Positions 42,867-52,327 of a DNA stretch of 64,000 nt are shown here, one piece after another. Within the stretch, counting starts at the first letter, position 1; every line of letters starts with the position of its first letter. The notes beneath the pieces are model-generated. The model did no database searches. It saw nothing but the letters and a program-made list of their open reading frames with translations, and had not been told where the DNA came from. Source of the stretch: Cohnella candidum (GTDB taxonomy: Bacteria; Bacillota; Bacilli; Paenibacillales; Paenibacillaceae); contig NZ_CP033433.1 of NCBI RefSeq assembly GCF_003713065.1, positions 3,535,001 through 3,599,000 of the forward strand, written 5' to 3'. The position numbers and the translations under genes were made by a program.

Positions 42867-43699
42867 TGAAGGCAAAAGCAGCGACACTTAAAGGATTGAA
42901 AATTCTGTATCTGGCCTTGCATATGATCGTGATGGCCTTCCCGCTATATTGGATCGTGGTCACGTCCTTAAAACCGAAGCGCGAGATCTTCAAACTGCCT
43001 ATCACGTATTGGCCAAGTACATTTACCCTTGACAATTTCAATCGGATTTTCACCGTTTCCAAGTTCCAGGTTTATATTATGAACAGTTTGTTTGTATCCA
43101 TCGTGTCCGCGATTTGCGTCATCTTCATCTCGATTCTGTGCGCTTATGTCATGGCGCGATTCACATTCCGCGGCCACAAGCAGATCATGCTCGCCTTTTT
43201 CCTTACACAGATGCTGCCGGGCTTCATATCGCTGGCGCCGTTATATCTGATGATGTCCAAGATGGGGCTCACGAACACCCGGTTGTCGCTCATCATCCTG
43301 TACACGACGATGTCCATCGCCTTCTCTACCATCATGCTCAGGGGCTTCTTCCAGCGTATCCCGTCCAGTCTTGAGGAAGCGGCGATGATCGATGGCTGTT
43401 CGCGGATCTCTTCCCTCTTTCGCATCATTATCCCGGTGATGCTGCCGGGCATTGCGTCAACGTTTATTTTCGCCTTCGTTCAGAACTGGAACGAATTGTT
43501 CATGGCCGTCATGTTTATCGACACGAATTCGCTCAAGACGCTTCCCGTAGGCATGAATTCGTTCGTGTTGAAGTTCGATATCGATTGGGGATCCATGTCG
43601 GCCGGAACCGTAATCTCCGTTATCCCAACGATTATTATGTTTGCCTTCGCTCAGCGGTATATCGTTGAAGGCTTGACGCAAGGGGCAGAAAAGGGTTAA
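42866..43699 (+). CDS. CUT1 sugar ABC transporter permease (MalG-like, GntR operon)
   Basis: A 277-residue membrane protein. The EAA loop reads EEAAMIDGCSRISSLFRIIIP. The C terminus (AQRYIVEGLTQGAEKG) is typical of MalG-like members. As for the other transporters of the window, no ATPase gene is present. Confidence 0.93.
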   Translation: MKAKAATLKGLKILYLALHMIVMAFPLYWIVVTSLKPKREIFKLPITYWPSTFTLDNFNRIFTVSKFQVYIMNSLFVSIVSAICVIFISILCAYVMARFTFRGHKQIMLAFFLTQMLPGFISLAPLYLMMSKMGLTNTRLSLIILYTTMSIAFSTIMLRGFFQRIPSSLEEAAMIDGCSRISSLFRIIIPVMLPGIASTFIFAFVQNWNELFMAVMFIDTNSLKTLPVGMNSFVLKFDIDWGSMSAGTVISVIPTIIMFAFAQRYIVEGLTQGAEKG

Positions 43700-43729
43700 A
43701 CAAGTTCCAGCAGGATGGGAGTAGCACAC

Positions 43730-44929
43730 ATGCCAACAAGTGAAAGCGATAAGCGCCATTTTTACACTCAAGTCTCTCACGATTCGGTAGATACAAGGCA
43801 TCACGGAGCGATCTCGATGCCGGTCTACCAGAGCAGTCTGTTCGCCTTCGAAACGCACGAGAAGTTCGACGAGGCGATGAAGGACGTACTGGCGGCCTCT
43901 GTCTACTCGCGGGGCAACAATCCGACGGTCATGTATCTGGAGGACAAAATCGCGCAGCTTGAAGGCGGAGAGGCCGCGCGCTGCTTCGCATCCGGAATGG
44001 GTGCCATAGCGGCGGTGCTATTTGCGCTTACCGGCACGGGCGATCATATCGTCTGCGTGGACCAAGCGTACGGCCCGACCCGCGAATTGCTCGTCGACCT
44101 GTCTAACCGCTTTGGCCTCGAAGTGACCTTCATCGACGGCACGGACACGGACGCATTCGCGGCGGCGATTCGCCCGAATACCAAGCTGTTCTACCTGGAG
44201 AGCCCGACCTCGGGGATGTTCGAGATGCAGGACCTGCCTGCCGTCACGAAACTGGCGAAAACCCACGGGATACTCACCGCAATCGACAATTCTTGGGCGA
44301 CGCCTTATTTCCAGAAGCCGATCGCGCTCGGCTGCGACCTGGTCATGCACTCGCTCACCAAGTACTTCTCGGGTCATAGCGATACCGTCGGCGGCGTCGT
44401 CGTCGGCAGCCGCGAGCTCCTCGGACTCATCGGTTCCCGAAGTTATCTGAATCTGGGAGCCGCGATGGCCCCGCAGACGGCTTCGCTCATCACCCGCGGC
44501 TTGCGTACGCTGCCGTTGCGGCTTGAGCGCCACCAGGCCAGCGCGCTCAAGATTGCGCAGCACCTGGCGTCCAAGCCGGACGTCGTCCGCGTCAATCATC
44601 CGGGCCTTGAGCAATATCCGCAAAAGGAGCTCGCCGACAGCCAATTGACCGGTTACGGAGGCCTGTTCTCTTTCGTGACGCGCCACAGCGTGGAGAAAAT
44701 GAAGGAATGGGCGACCGGTCTCCAATACTTCCGAATCGGAGTCAGCTGGGGCGGATACGAGAGTCTCGTCACCGCCGGCGCTGCCCCCGCCAAATTCAAC
44801 GCAGATGGCAGCGCACCGTCGAGCGTTCGTCTGTACATCGGTATCGAGGATCCGGAGGAGCTGATCGCGGATATCGATCGCAGCTGGGCAAGGCTGAAGG
44901 AACCTTCGCAGGAAGCCATCTCTTCATAA
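43730..44929 (+). CDS. Cys/Met metabolism PLP enzyme (cystathionine gamma-synthase/lyase family)
   Basis: A 399-residue fold-type I PLP enzyme. ATG at 43730 is chosen for GGGAG eight bases upstream. Features: SVYSRGNNPT (Tyr59 and Arg61 bind PLP phosphate), ARCFASGMGAI, YLESPTSGMFEMQDL, AIDNSWATPYF (Asp186) and the Schiff-base Lys211 in HSLTKYFSGHSDTVGG. Members perform gamma- or beta-elimination or replacement on sulfur amino acids. It is the last gene of a GntR-controlled sugar-transporter operon, only 30 bp after the permease, which is an unusual partnership. The reaction cannot be fixed from sequence. Confidence 0.9.
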   Translation: MPTSESDKRHFYTQVSHDSVDTRHHGAISMPVYQSSLFAFETHEKFDEAMKDVLAASVYSRGNNPTVMYLEDKIAQLEGGEAARCFASGMGAIAAVLFALTGTGDHIVCVDQAYGPTRELLVDLSNRFGLEVTFIDGTDTDAFAAAIRPNTKLFYLESPTSGMFEMQDLPAVTKLAKTHGILTAIDNSWATPYFQKPIALGCDLVMHSLTKYFSGHSDTVGGVVVGSRELLGLIGSRSYLNLGAAMAPQTASLITRGLRTLPLRLERHQASALKIAQHLASKPDVVRVNHPGLEQYPQKELADSQLTGYGGLFSFVTRHSVEKMKEWATGLQYFRIGVSWGGYESLVTAGAAPAKFNADGSAPSSVRLYIGIEDPEELIADIDRSWARLKEPSQEAISS

Positions 44930-44940
44930 GACAACGTTTA

Positions 44941-44990
44941 AACGGCGATCGATTCCCGGCAATCAACCGGGGAGAGGTCGCCGTTCTTTA
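44941..44990 (+). terminator. First terminator of the PLP-enzyme operon
   Basis: Stem AACGGCGA/TCGCCGTT (44941-44948 and 44978-44985) with an inner CCCGG/CCGGG hairpin, followed by TTCTTTA. Confidence 0.75.
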
Positions 44991-45026
44991 TCCACTAAAA
45001 AAACGGTCCCAGATGGTTAGGCAACC
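44984..45026. repeat. 43-bp repeat, left copy
   Basis: Matches 54270-54312 at 41 of 43 positions in direct orientation. At the right copy this sequence contains one arm of the glmS terminator; here the other arm is missing, so the left copy is a truncated piece of the glmS 3' flank. The pair brackets the GH127 island. Confidence 0.85.
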
Positions 45027-45055
45027 TGTTACTTAACAATTAAGTAATGAAGTGC

Positions 45056-45091
45056 AAAAAAACCAGCAATCACAAGGATTTGCTGGTTTTT
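45056..45091 (+). terminator. Second terminator downstream of the PLP-enzyme operon
   Basis: AAAAACCAGCAA/TTGCTGGTTTTT stem with a 10-base loop and a T run on the plus strand. Confidence 0.75.
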
Positions 45092-45122
45092 CTTATAACC
45101 GAGGGAAAGAATCTCAGCAGTT

Positions 45123-45278
45123 CTAGCTTTCTTTACCAGGACAACCTTTCAAGCATCCCCAGCCCTCCCATTCACCGCGTTGGAAAGAGATGCCTCCGAA
45201 CTCCGTTACGAGAACCGGTCGTTGGAAATAACCGGTCTGCTCGCATCCAGCGATTTCGTCAATTTTTAACTTCGTCAC
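45123..45278 (-). pseudogene. Remnant of a GH2-type glycosidase gene
   Basis: A 51-codon frame on the minus strand contains GYFQRPVLVTEFGGISFQRG followed by EWEGWG. This matches the C-terminal part of GH2 enzymes (beta-galactosidase/glucuronidase type), where PVLVTEFGGI carries the catalytic nucleophile Glu. Both ends are missing and no start is recognisable. It lies just downstream of the GH127 gene on the same strand, so the GH127 operon probably once continued into a GH2 gene. The rest of the 44930-45321 gap holds only terminators and the 43-bp repeat. Confidence 0.6.
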
Positions 45279-45321
45279 CTAAATTCATCCATTTTATAGG
45301 AAGACAAACTTATGACGATTG

Positions 45322-47163
45322 TTAATAGAGATATAGGAGCTGGTTCTCTACCTCTCGAATCCAAACCTGCATGAAGCCTTTCTCCCGGTTGTCCCAAGCA
45401 TAGTAAGGAATCAAAACACAAGGTTTCCCATTTTCCTCTTTACCGGTCATTAAAGTTACGCCTCCAAGCAGATCCGGACGGTAACAAATATGGAACGGGT
45501 CCCGGGGAGATAGGGCAAAAGCGTCATCGTTTAATTCCGGATTATCCGCTTGCTCCATACAATAAACAACGGGTCCACGCTGAATGGCAAGACGACCGCG
45601 ATTGGCTTCTACCTCCGCCCTGGCGCGTACGACCTCCACAGGCATGTCCAGTTGAAGTACGATGGAATCCCCAGGTGACCATTGTCGATCCAGAATCAGG
45701 TACCCGCGGTCCGTCAGCGCTTCGGCTCCGAAGAGGGGGGCTCCGCAAACCTCCAGTTTGTAACCCCGGCACCAACCCGGAACGCGTAATCGAACGGCGA
45801 ATTTCCCTGTTCGTTCAGGATTTACCGCAAGCTCGATCTTGCCGTCCCACGGGTAATAAGTCGTTTGCTTCAGCTTTACGTTAAGTCCGTTGCCGATCTC
45901 GAATTCCGCTTCGCCGTTCATGAATTGGTTTACGACGAGTCCGTCGTCCGTCCGCGCATAAGCATACTGGCCTATGGAAGGCAGAAACCGTACCAAATTG
46001 GTTGGGCAGCAGGACGTACCGAACCATTCTACGCGGTGGTGGCCGCCTTTCGACGCCAGCGGATTGACGTAGAAAAACTTGTCGCCGGACAATGAAATGC
46101 CGGCTAAAGCGCCGTTGTACATTTCACGCTCCACCACGTCGGCATATTTGGCATCGCCGAACAGCAGGTTCATCCGATGATTCCAGAACGCCATGGCGAT
46201 CGCGGCGCAGGTCTCGCAATAAGCCGTTTCGTTCGGAAGATCGTAGTCCGTGGTAAAACCTTCGTTATCCCTGGAAGGTCCGATTCCTCCCGTCACGTAC
46301 ATGTTTCGTTCCACGGTATGCGCCCAAACGCGATGCAAGGCATCGACATAGGCAAGATCACCCGAAGCGTGAACAACATCCGCCATTGCCGAGTATAGAT
46401 ACATGGCACGGACGGCATGCCCGGTAACCCTTTCGATGTCCCGAACCGGAACATCGTCCTGGCAGTATGCCGGCCCCCATTCTTCCTTATCCCATATTTC
46501 CCCCTTGCCGTGGCCATGCCCCCGTTCCTCCAACAGCCAAAGAGCGAGCTTCCAATAACGCTCCTCACGGGTAACGCGATACAGCTTGACAAGTGCCAGT
46601 TCGATTTCCTCATGGCCCTCTACCCAATGGCGTTTACCGGGGCCGAATAAGCGGTCGTAATGATCTGCCATCCTGCAGGCGACATCCAGAAGCTTGCGTT
46701 TGCCTGTCGCTTCGAAATAAGCGACCGCCGCCTCGATCAAATGACCGCCGTTATACATTTCATGTTTTTCCATGTCCGTCCATTTGCTCTCGGGCGCCAC
46801 TAATGTGTAGTAAGTGCATAAATAGCCATCCGGTTCCTGCGCGGCGGCGATGAGCTCAATCATCCGGTCGGTTTCCGATTCCAACTCCGGATCCCTGTTC
46901 GACATCAACAGATAGGCTGCGCCTTCGAGCACCTTGTACACATCGGAGTCGTTGAAATAGATGCCTTCGAATTCTCCGTCCATCAGACCGGCAGCTTTAG
47001 CGAAATTCGATATGCGCCCGGTTTCCTTGCATTGGGCAATGCAGGTCTTTATCGTCACATGTTTTAGGACTTCTAGACGCGGACGCCAGAAAGCGTCATC
47101 GATATTCACTTTCGTAAAGGGAACGCTCTGCCATTTCATGATTTGGCTTTCTATGGGTGTCAT
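45322..47163 (-). CDS. Glycoside hydrolase family 127 (beta-L-arabinofuranosidase type)
   Basis: A 613-residue cytoplasmic enzyme with the (alpha/alpha)6 barrel of the family once called DUF1680. Residues equivalent to the Bifidobacterium HypBA1 zinc/thiolate site are all present: Glu317 and Cys319 (YCETC), Cys385 and Cys386 (GTSCCPTN), and the acid/base Glu301 (RDNEGFT) at the same spacing. The second of the Cys pair's sites serves zinc and the other acts as nucleophile in the known enzymes. ATG at 47163 is chosen for AAAGGA upstream; a TTG eight codons earlier is possible. It follows the MalG-like permease closely, so imported arabinofuranosides are the likely substrate. Confidence 0.93.
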   Translation of the reverse strand: MTPIESQIMKWQSVPFTKVNIDDAFWRPRLEVLKHVTIKTCIAQCKETGRISNFAKAAGLMDGEFEGIYFNDSDVYKVLEGAAYLLMSNRDPELESETDRMIELIAAAQEPDGYLCTYYTLVAPESKWTDMEKHEMYNGGHLIEAAVAYFEATGKRKLLDVACRMADHYDRLFGPGKRHWVEGHEEIELALVKLYRVTREERYWKLALWLLEERGHGHGKGEIWDKEEWGPAYCQDDVPVRDIERVTGHAVRAMYLYSAMADVVHASGDLAYVDALHRVWAHTVERNMYVTGGIGPSRDNEGFTTDYDLPNETAYCETCAAIAMAFWNHRMNLLFGDAKYADVVEREMYNGALAGISLSGDKFFYVNPLASKGGHHRVEWFGTSCCPTNLVRFLPSIGQYAYARTDDGLVVNQFMNGEAEFEIGNGLNVKLKQTTYYPWDGKIELAVNPERTGKFAVRLRVPGWCRGYKLEVCGAPLFGAEALTDRGYLILDRQWSPGDSIVLQLDMPVEVVRARAEVEANRGRLAIQRGPVVYCMEQADNPELNDDAFALSPRDPFHICYRPDLLGGVTLMTGKEENGKPCVLIPYYAWDNREKGFMQVWIREVENQLLYLY

Positions 47164-47188
47164 CCTGTTTTTCCTTTCTTTCGTCAAC

Positions 47189-48019
47189 TCATCCTTTGAG
47201 GCCGGTCAACGTAATCCCTTCAAGGAAGTAGCGCTGCCCGATCAGAAACACGATGACGCAAGGCAGCACGACGGCTGCCGAAGCCGCCATGAGCAGATCC
47301 CATTGCGCGGTATAGGTTCCCTGAAACATCTGCAACCCGAGCGCAAGGGTAAACAGGCTGTCGCTTTTCACGTAAATGAGCGGGCCCATGAAATCGTTCC
47401 ATGATCCCAAAAAGCTGAATAAGGACACTACGATAAGAACGGAACGGCTTAGCGGCATGATAATTCTCATGTAGATTTGAAAATAAGTGGCTCCGTCGAC
47501 GAAGGCCGCTTCATCGAAATCCCGCGGAATGGTTAAATAGAATTGACGCAGCAGGAAAATATTGAAGATTCCGCCGCCGAAATACGCCGGTACGATCAAC
47601 GGGTAATACGTGTCATAGAAGCCGAGCATCTTCCAACCGAGAAAGCTGGGAATCAGGGTTACGGCCGCCGGCAGCATCATGCTTGACATCAGAATGCCGA
47701 ATATGGCGTCCCTTCCTTTCCATTGAATCCGAGAAAACCCGAACGCCGCGATACTGCTTGTCACGACAGTACCGACAAGAACGCTGACCACGATGATAAG
47801 CGTATTGGTGAAGAAGGTACCGAACGGCAGGGTCGTAAGGGCTCTATGGAAATTGTCCCAATGAAAAGGTTTCGGAATCCATTCCGGCGGCATGGTGAAA
47901 ATTTGCGATAAATCCATGAGCGAACTTCGCAGCAACCATACGAACGGTATAATAAACATCGCTGAGATCAATAACAAAGCCGTGTAACCCGCCGTAAGCG
48001 TAAGCTTCGATTGCCTCAC
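47189..48019 (-). CDS. CUT1 sugar ABC transporter permease (MalG-like, GH127 operon)
   Basis: A 276-residue permease. GTG at 48019 overlaps the stop of the preceding permease (GTGA) and has GGAGGGGAG upstream. The EAA loop reads DEAAFVDGATYFQIYMRIIMP; the C terminus is GQRYFLEGITLTGLKG. Confidence 0.92.
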   Translation of the reverse strand: MRQSKLTLTAGYTALLLISAMFIIPFVWLLRSSLMDLSQIFTMPPEWIPKPFHWDNFHRALTTLPFGTFFTNTLIIVVSVLVGTVVTSSIAAFGFSRIQWKGRDAIFGILMSSMMLPAAVTLIPSFLGWKMLGFYDTYYPLIVPAYFGGGIFNIFLLRQFYLTIPRDFDEAAFVDGATYFQIYMRIIMPLSRSVLIVVSLFSFLGSWNDFMGPLIYVKSDSLFTLALGLQMFQGTYTAQWDLLMAASAAVVLPCVIVFLIGQRYFLEGITLTGLKG

Positions 48020-48903
48020 GTACGCTCCCCTCCTTCGTAATGCACCCATGATTTCGAGGTTTTGAACACAATCAAGGTGAAAAACAGGATAATGATGAAC
48101 AGCACCCACGCGAGCGCGGACGCATACCCCATTTCCGTATCCCGGAAACCCGTTCGCCAAAGATAGAACACGAAAAATAAACTCTTATTGTTCGGTCCGC
48201 CTTGCGTTAAAATATAAGCTTCGTTAAACACCTGGAAAGATCCGATGATCGTCATGATGGTATTGAAGAAAATCGTCGGCGTGACCATCGGAATCGTAAT
48301 GTGACGCAGCTTGCTGTACCACCCGCCCCCATCCACTTCGATCGCCTCGTAATACTGCTTGGGAATGCCTGACAGTCCTGCGAGGAAAATGATGACCGTG
48401 CCCCCGATTCCCCACAACGTGGTCAGCACGACGGAAGGAATCACGCTTCCCTCCGAATACAACCAACTTCCGGCCGGCAGATGTAACCATCTGAGCAGAG
48501 AGTTGGCAAGGCCCAGATCGGGATTCAGCAGCCACATCCAGATCATGGCCGATGCGACCGCAGGTACGATGCTGGGCAAGTAGATGATCGTACGAAACAG
48601 GGCTCTTCCTCTGACATTCAGGTTCAGAAGCAGGGCAATCACGAAAGAAATGAAAATAACGGCAGGTACCCGCAGAAGGACGAAGTAGAAAGTAACGCCA
48701 AGCGATTTATAGAACAGTTCGTCTTCGCCTGAAAACAACTTGGAATAATTATCGAATCCGACGAATGCGGTATGCTCTCTGAATACGTTATAATCCGTCA
48801 GGCTAAGCACCAAGCTGGCAATCATGGGACCTAACGTGAAGATGAGAAACCCGAGTATGGCGGGCGAAGTGAACAACAACCCGTAAAACAGCCCTTTTCT
48901 CAT
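48016..48903 (-). CDS. CUT1 sugar ABC transporter permease (MalF-like, GH127 operon)
   Basis: A 295-residue permease with six helices. The start at 48903 follows GGAGG by five bases. The EAA loop reads YEAIEVDGGGWYSKLRHITIP and is followed by TQGGPNNKSLFFVFYLWRTGF. Confidence 0.92.
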   Translation of the reverse strand: MRKGLFYGLLFTSPAILGFLIFTLGPMIASLVLSLTDYNVFREHTAFVGFDNYSKLFSGEDELFYKSLGVTFYFVLLRVPAVIFISFVIALLLNLNVRGRALFRTIIYLPSIVPAVASAMIWMWLLNPDLGLANSLLRWLHLPAGSWLYSEGSVIPSVVLTTLWGIGGTVIIFLAGLSGIPKQYYEAIEVDGGGWYSKLRHITIPMVTPTIFFNTIMTIIGSFQVFNEAYILTQGGPNNKSLFFVFYLWRTGFRDTEMGYASALAWVLFIIILFFTLIVFKTSKSWVHYEGGERT

Positions 48904-48939
48904 GATTACCTCCGATCTCATAGCTTCCAGCTAAGGAAA

Positions 48940-48965
48940 ACGGCGATCTTAAGCAAGAACGCCGT
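48940..48965 (-). promoter_or_regulatory. Intercistronic hairpin before the MalF-like gene
   Basis: ACGGCG/CGCCGT with partial inner pairing and TTTTCC on the minus strand. It may act as a weak attenuator between the binding-protein and permease genes. Confidence 0.5.
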
Positions 48966-48998
48966 CTTCCGCAAATTTAAACGCTTGTTCTTTTATTC

Positions 48999-50432
48999 TT
49001 AGCCCTTCACGTCACGGCGGCCCTTTACCTGAGCTTGCGCTTTATTCGCGATTGAATCCATCGCCTCTTGCGCGGATTGTTGGCCGAGCCATACTTTATC
49101 CAAGGCGGGATTCACGATATCCATAATCTTGTTGAAGTTTTTGACATAACCCGTCGGCGTTTGGTGGCTGCTATTCAATAGAACGTCTACGATCGCGTCT
49201 TTATAGCCCGATGGGCGGGAATCGAGGTTTTCCGTCCATTTGGCGAGCAAAGTCGGTTCCGTATACCAGTCTCGATAAGAGGGCATCCATGTCCCGGCCG
49301 TAATCATGTCGATCGCCGCATCCGGGTCCATCAGCGCTTTCATCAGCTCCCAAGCCTCTTTCGGATGCTTGGTTGATTTGAACATGGAGAACATCCCGCA
49401 AACCACGGTGGTCATCGGTTTTTGCATAATCGGCAATACTCCGACGTTGTAATGGACTTTCGATTGCGCCAATCCTGCGCTCACCCATTGCCCGTCAATG
49501 TCCATTGCCACTTTTTTCGTCTGAAGCGCGATGTTCGGAGCCGGAATGTTCTTGGCTTGGACCGGAGAAGGCGCAACATGATGAACATTGATCAAATCCG
49601 CGATTTTCTGAAGGGCCTCTACTGCAGCCGGCTGATTTAGCGCGAAGGATTTCCCGTCTTCGGAGAGGAAGTCCCCGCCGTTGGAGAAAATAAAGTTACT
49701 GTAGCTCCCCCACCACGTTGGAAAGTTCACGCCATACTGTTTAATATTTTTGGGATCAAAGTCTGCATCCGTGGCATTCCTGCCCTTGTTGTCGATCGTC
49801 AGTTTCTTGGCGACTTCGACGAACTGATCCCATGTCCACGCTTCCGATGCTTTGGACGGCGGAGGCGTTAAGCCAGCATCTTTGAAAATATCTTCGTTAT
49901 AGAACAAGGCGAATGTCTCGGGACCCGGGCCTAAGCCGATGACGTTGCCCGGCTCAAGCGAATACGAGATATTCGGAACGAGTCTTTCCGCATTGATGTC
50001 CGGATCGGACGAGAGAAATTCCTGGAGATTGTAGAATTTGCCTTGCTCCGCAAGCGGGAAAGCAATGCTGGCAGATTCCATCTGCGCGATATCTGGCACG
50101 TCATTACCCGCCACCATTGTCGTGAGCTTGGTATCATAGTCAGTGGGAATATGCTGAAGTTTTACGGTGATATTCGGATATTTCTCCTCGAACTTTTTGA
50201 TGGCTACCTTATAAGCAGCCACTTCCTCCGGCGCTCCCCATACCGTCATGCGAAGCGTGATTTGTTCTTTCGACTGATCTCCGCCGGATGATGCCGAGCT
50301 CGCCGAATTGGCGGGGGAAGAGGCATTGCTGCTATCTTGGCCCGAGCTGGACTTCGAGCATGCGGATAGAATCGCAACCAGCAGCAGAAGTAAAGCGATC
50401 AGAACGGATATGGATTTCCTTGGTCGTGACAT
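48999..50432 (-). CDS. Sugar ABC transporter substrate-binding lipoprotein (GH127 operon)
   Basis: A 477-residue family-1 binding protein. Signal peptide with lipobox ILSAC (Cys25), a long Ser/Ala/Asn linker (26-55), then EQITLRMTVWGAPEEVAAYK, VPDIAQMESASIAFPL and ALFYNEDIFKDAGL. AAAGGGG precedes the ATG. First gene of the GH127 operon, so arabinose-containing oligosaccharides are the likely ligand; inference from the neighbour. Confidence 0.92.
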   Translation of the reverse strand: MSRPRKSISVLIALLLLLVAILSACSKSSSGQDSSNASSPANSASSASSGGDQSKEQITLRMTVWGAPEEVAAYKVAIKKFEEKYPNITVKLQHIPTDYDTKLTTMVAGNDVPDIAQMESASIAFPLAEQGKFYNLQEFLSSDPDINAERLVPNISYSLEPGNVIGLGPGPETFALFYNEDIFKDAGLTPPPSKASEAWTWDQFVEVAKKLTIDNKGRNATDADFDPKNIKQYGVNFPTWWGSYSNFIFSNGGDFLSEDGKSFALNQPAAVEALQKIADLINVHHVAPSPVQAKNIPAPNIALQTKKVAMDIDGQWVSAGLAQSKVHYNVGVLPIMQKPMTTVVCGMFSMFKSTKHPKEAWELMKALMDPDAAIDMITAGTWMPSYRDWYTEPTLLAKWTENLDSRPSGYKDAIVDVLLNSSHQTPTGYVKNFNKIMDIVNPALDKVWLGQQSAQEAMDSIANKAQAQVKGRRDVKG

Positions 50433-50551
50433 CTTCCGGACCCCTTTCGAGTTTCAACCCTTATTGGTTCATAGCTGCAGTCTATGATGCTCTCATTATA
50501 AGACCGTATACAGCGCTTACATAACCCGAACCTGTTTGGAATGGTGGATTA

Positions 50552-52327
50552 TTATTGGGTCTGCAACGGAAGCGTGATGGTCACTTTCGTACCGAAACCC
50601 GGATCGGAAGAGATCATGACCCCGTACTCTTCGCCGTACGTCATCCGAATACGGGCGATCGTGTTCTTGATGCCGACGGAAGACGATTCCCGGTATAAAA
50701 TCGCATGAACCGCGTCGCTGCTCATTCCCCGCCCGTTATCCTCAATCTCAAAATACCGGGTACCGTGCTCGATCCAACCGCGTATTCGAATAAGCCCCCC
50801 CGCTTCGGTTTGATCGAAACCGTGCAGGATGGCGTTCTCGACAAACGGCTGGAAAAGAAGTCTGGGCATCTTGTAGTCGTAGAGCATCGAATCGATCTCG
50901 TAGCTGACCGTAAATTTCCCTTCGAATCGAACGGACATGATATAGAAGTAGTTTTTCATCCATTCGATTTCCTCGGACAGATGAACGGCTCCCCATTCCT
51001 TACGCGAAGTATAGTGCAGCATGTTCGACAAGCAGACAAGCGTTTTACTGAGTTCCTTCTGATCGTTCTCGATGGCCATCCAATTCATTACGTTTAATGT
51101 GTTGTACAGAAAGTGAGGGTTCATCTGCATGTTCAGCGCTTGGATTTCCGCTTCCTGTTCTTTTAATTTGATCTCGTAATTTTCCGAAACCAATAAACGG
51201 ATCCGATCGTTCATCAGATTAAAACGCTGAAGTAATATGCCGAATTCATCGTTGGTGCTGACCACAACCCGGGTTTGGAAATCCCCTTCGCCCACGGATC
51301 TCATCGCGCCGAGCAGCTTCTTGATCGGATTCGTGATTTTACCTGAAATGAAATAAGCGAAAATAAGCGCAACGATTCCCATAATGACGGCCAGAAGGGT
51401 GGTAGAAGCGCGAATGACCGGAACCAGACTGCCCACGAGCGCGGATTCGGGCGTCATGACAATGGACATCCAACCCGTGACTTGAGAACGGTCGAAGCAG
51501 ACGATCGTGTTCACGCCGTCCAACGTTATTCTTCGCGTGCCGCTGCCAGCCTGTTGAAGCTGTTCCACCCAATTGTCCTTATAAACTTGCGTGATTCTGC
51601 CGGGCTCGCTGTTGGCCACGATGCGATTGTCCGGATCCAGGACCAAAAAACGGGAACCGTCGGGAATGCTTTTCTCGTACAGGGATTTCAACGTGTCCGA
51701 TTTGAAGCTGATCGTCAGAACAGGCCGTTCTATTCCGGGATCCAGTTTCTCCAAGGTCGTATTGTTTAAATAGGAAAAATCAAGGACGCGCGTCGCGGAG
51801 AACAAATAGCGGAAATCGATCTTTCCATCTGCCAAATACGGTTGATTGAACATATCCACGAAATCGTAGGTGGGATACCAAACCATCTTGCCTCCAGCCT
51901 GCCGGGCCGCGCGGTAAATATCCGTATTCGTCGGATCGCCTTGGGGCAGCGGCTGGCCGAAAGTAAAATAAGACGTCCACAGCTGGTAAGCGTACACTTC
52001 ATCGATTTGCGAGAAATAACTTCTTAAAGCGTCGGACACGAGACGATCGGCGGCGAGCAGGTCCGCCTTATTCTCCGGTTTCAAGTGATTGAAAACCCGA
52101 AACAATTCCTTGTCTACGAACAATGCCATGCTGTTCTGGTCTATGATCCGCAGCTTGGTGTCCATAATCTCGTTGTTTTTCTTTACGATCTCGTATACGT
52201 TTTTCTGCGCTTGTTCCGTCACGACTTGCAGGCTTGTACGATAGAAGAGAGTCCCGAGCACGATCAGCGGGACCGCAATCAGAAATATAAAGCTGGCGAG
52301 CAACCGGTAGCGGAATGTGATCTTCAT
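50552..52327 (-). CDS. YesM-type sensor histidine kinase (GH127 island)
   Basis: A 591-residue kinase. Helix at 10-30, an extracellular dCache-like sensor to about 300 (PVLTISFKSDTLKSLYEKS, GWMSIVMTPESALVGSLVP), a second helix (TTLLAVIMGIVALIFAYFISGKI), HAMP, then QMNPHFLYN with His405 and an ATPase domain (VENAILHGFD, DNGRGMSSD). Its ATG overlaps the regulator stop codon by four bases. Here the regulator gene comes first, the reverse of the lar-linked pair. Confidence 0.93.
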   Translation of the reverse strand: MKITFRYRLLASFIFLIAVPLIVLGTLFYRTSLQVVTEQAQKNVYEIVKKNNEIMDTKLRIIDQNSMALFVDKELFRVFNHLKPENKADLLAADRLVSDALRSYFSQIDEVYAYQLWTSYFTFGQPLPQGDPTNTDIYRAARQAGGKMVWYPTYDFVDMFNQPYLADGKIDFRYLFSATRVLDFSYLNNTTLEKLDPGIERPVLTISFKSDTLKSLYEKSIPDGSRFLVLDPDNRIVANSEPGRITQVYKDNWVEQLQQAGSGTRRITLDGVNTIVCFDRSQVTGWMSIVMTPESALVGSLVPVIRASTTLLAVIMGIVALIFAYFISGKITNPIKKLLGAMRSVGEGDFQTRVVVSTNDEFGILLQRFNLMNDRIRLLVSENYEIKLKEQEAEIQALNMQMNPHFLYNTLNVMNWMAIENDQKELSKTLVCLSNMLHYTSRKEWGAVHLSEEIEWMKNYFYIMSVRFEGKFTVSYEIDSMLYDYKMPRLLFQPFVENAILHGFDQTEAGGLIRIRGWIEHGTRYFEIEDNGRGMSSDAVHAILYRESSSVGIKNTIARIRMTYGEEYGVMISSDPGFGTKVTITLPLQTQ

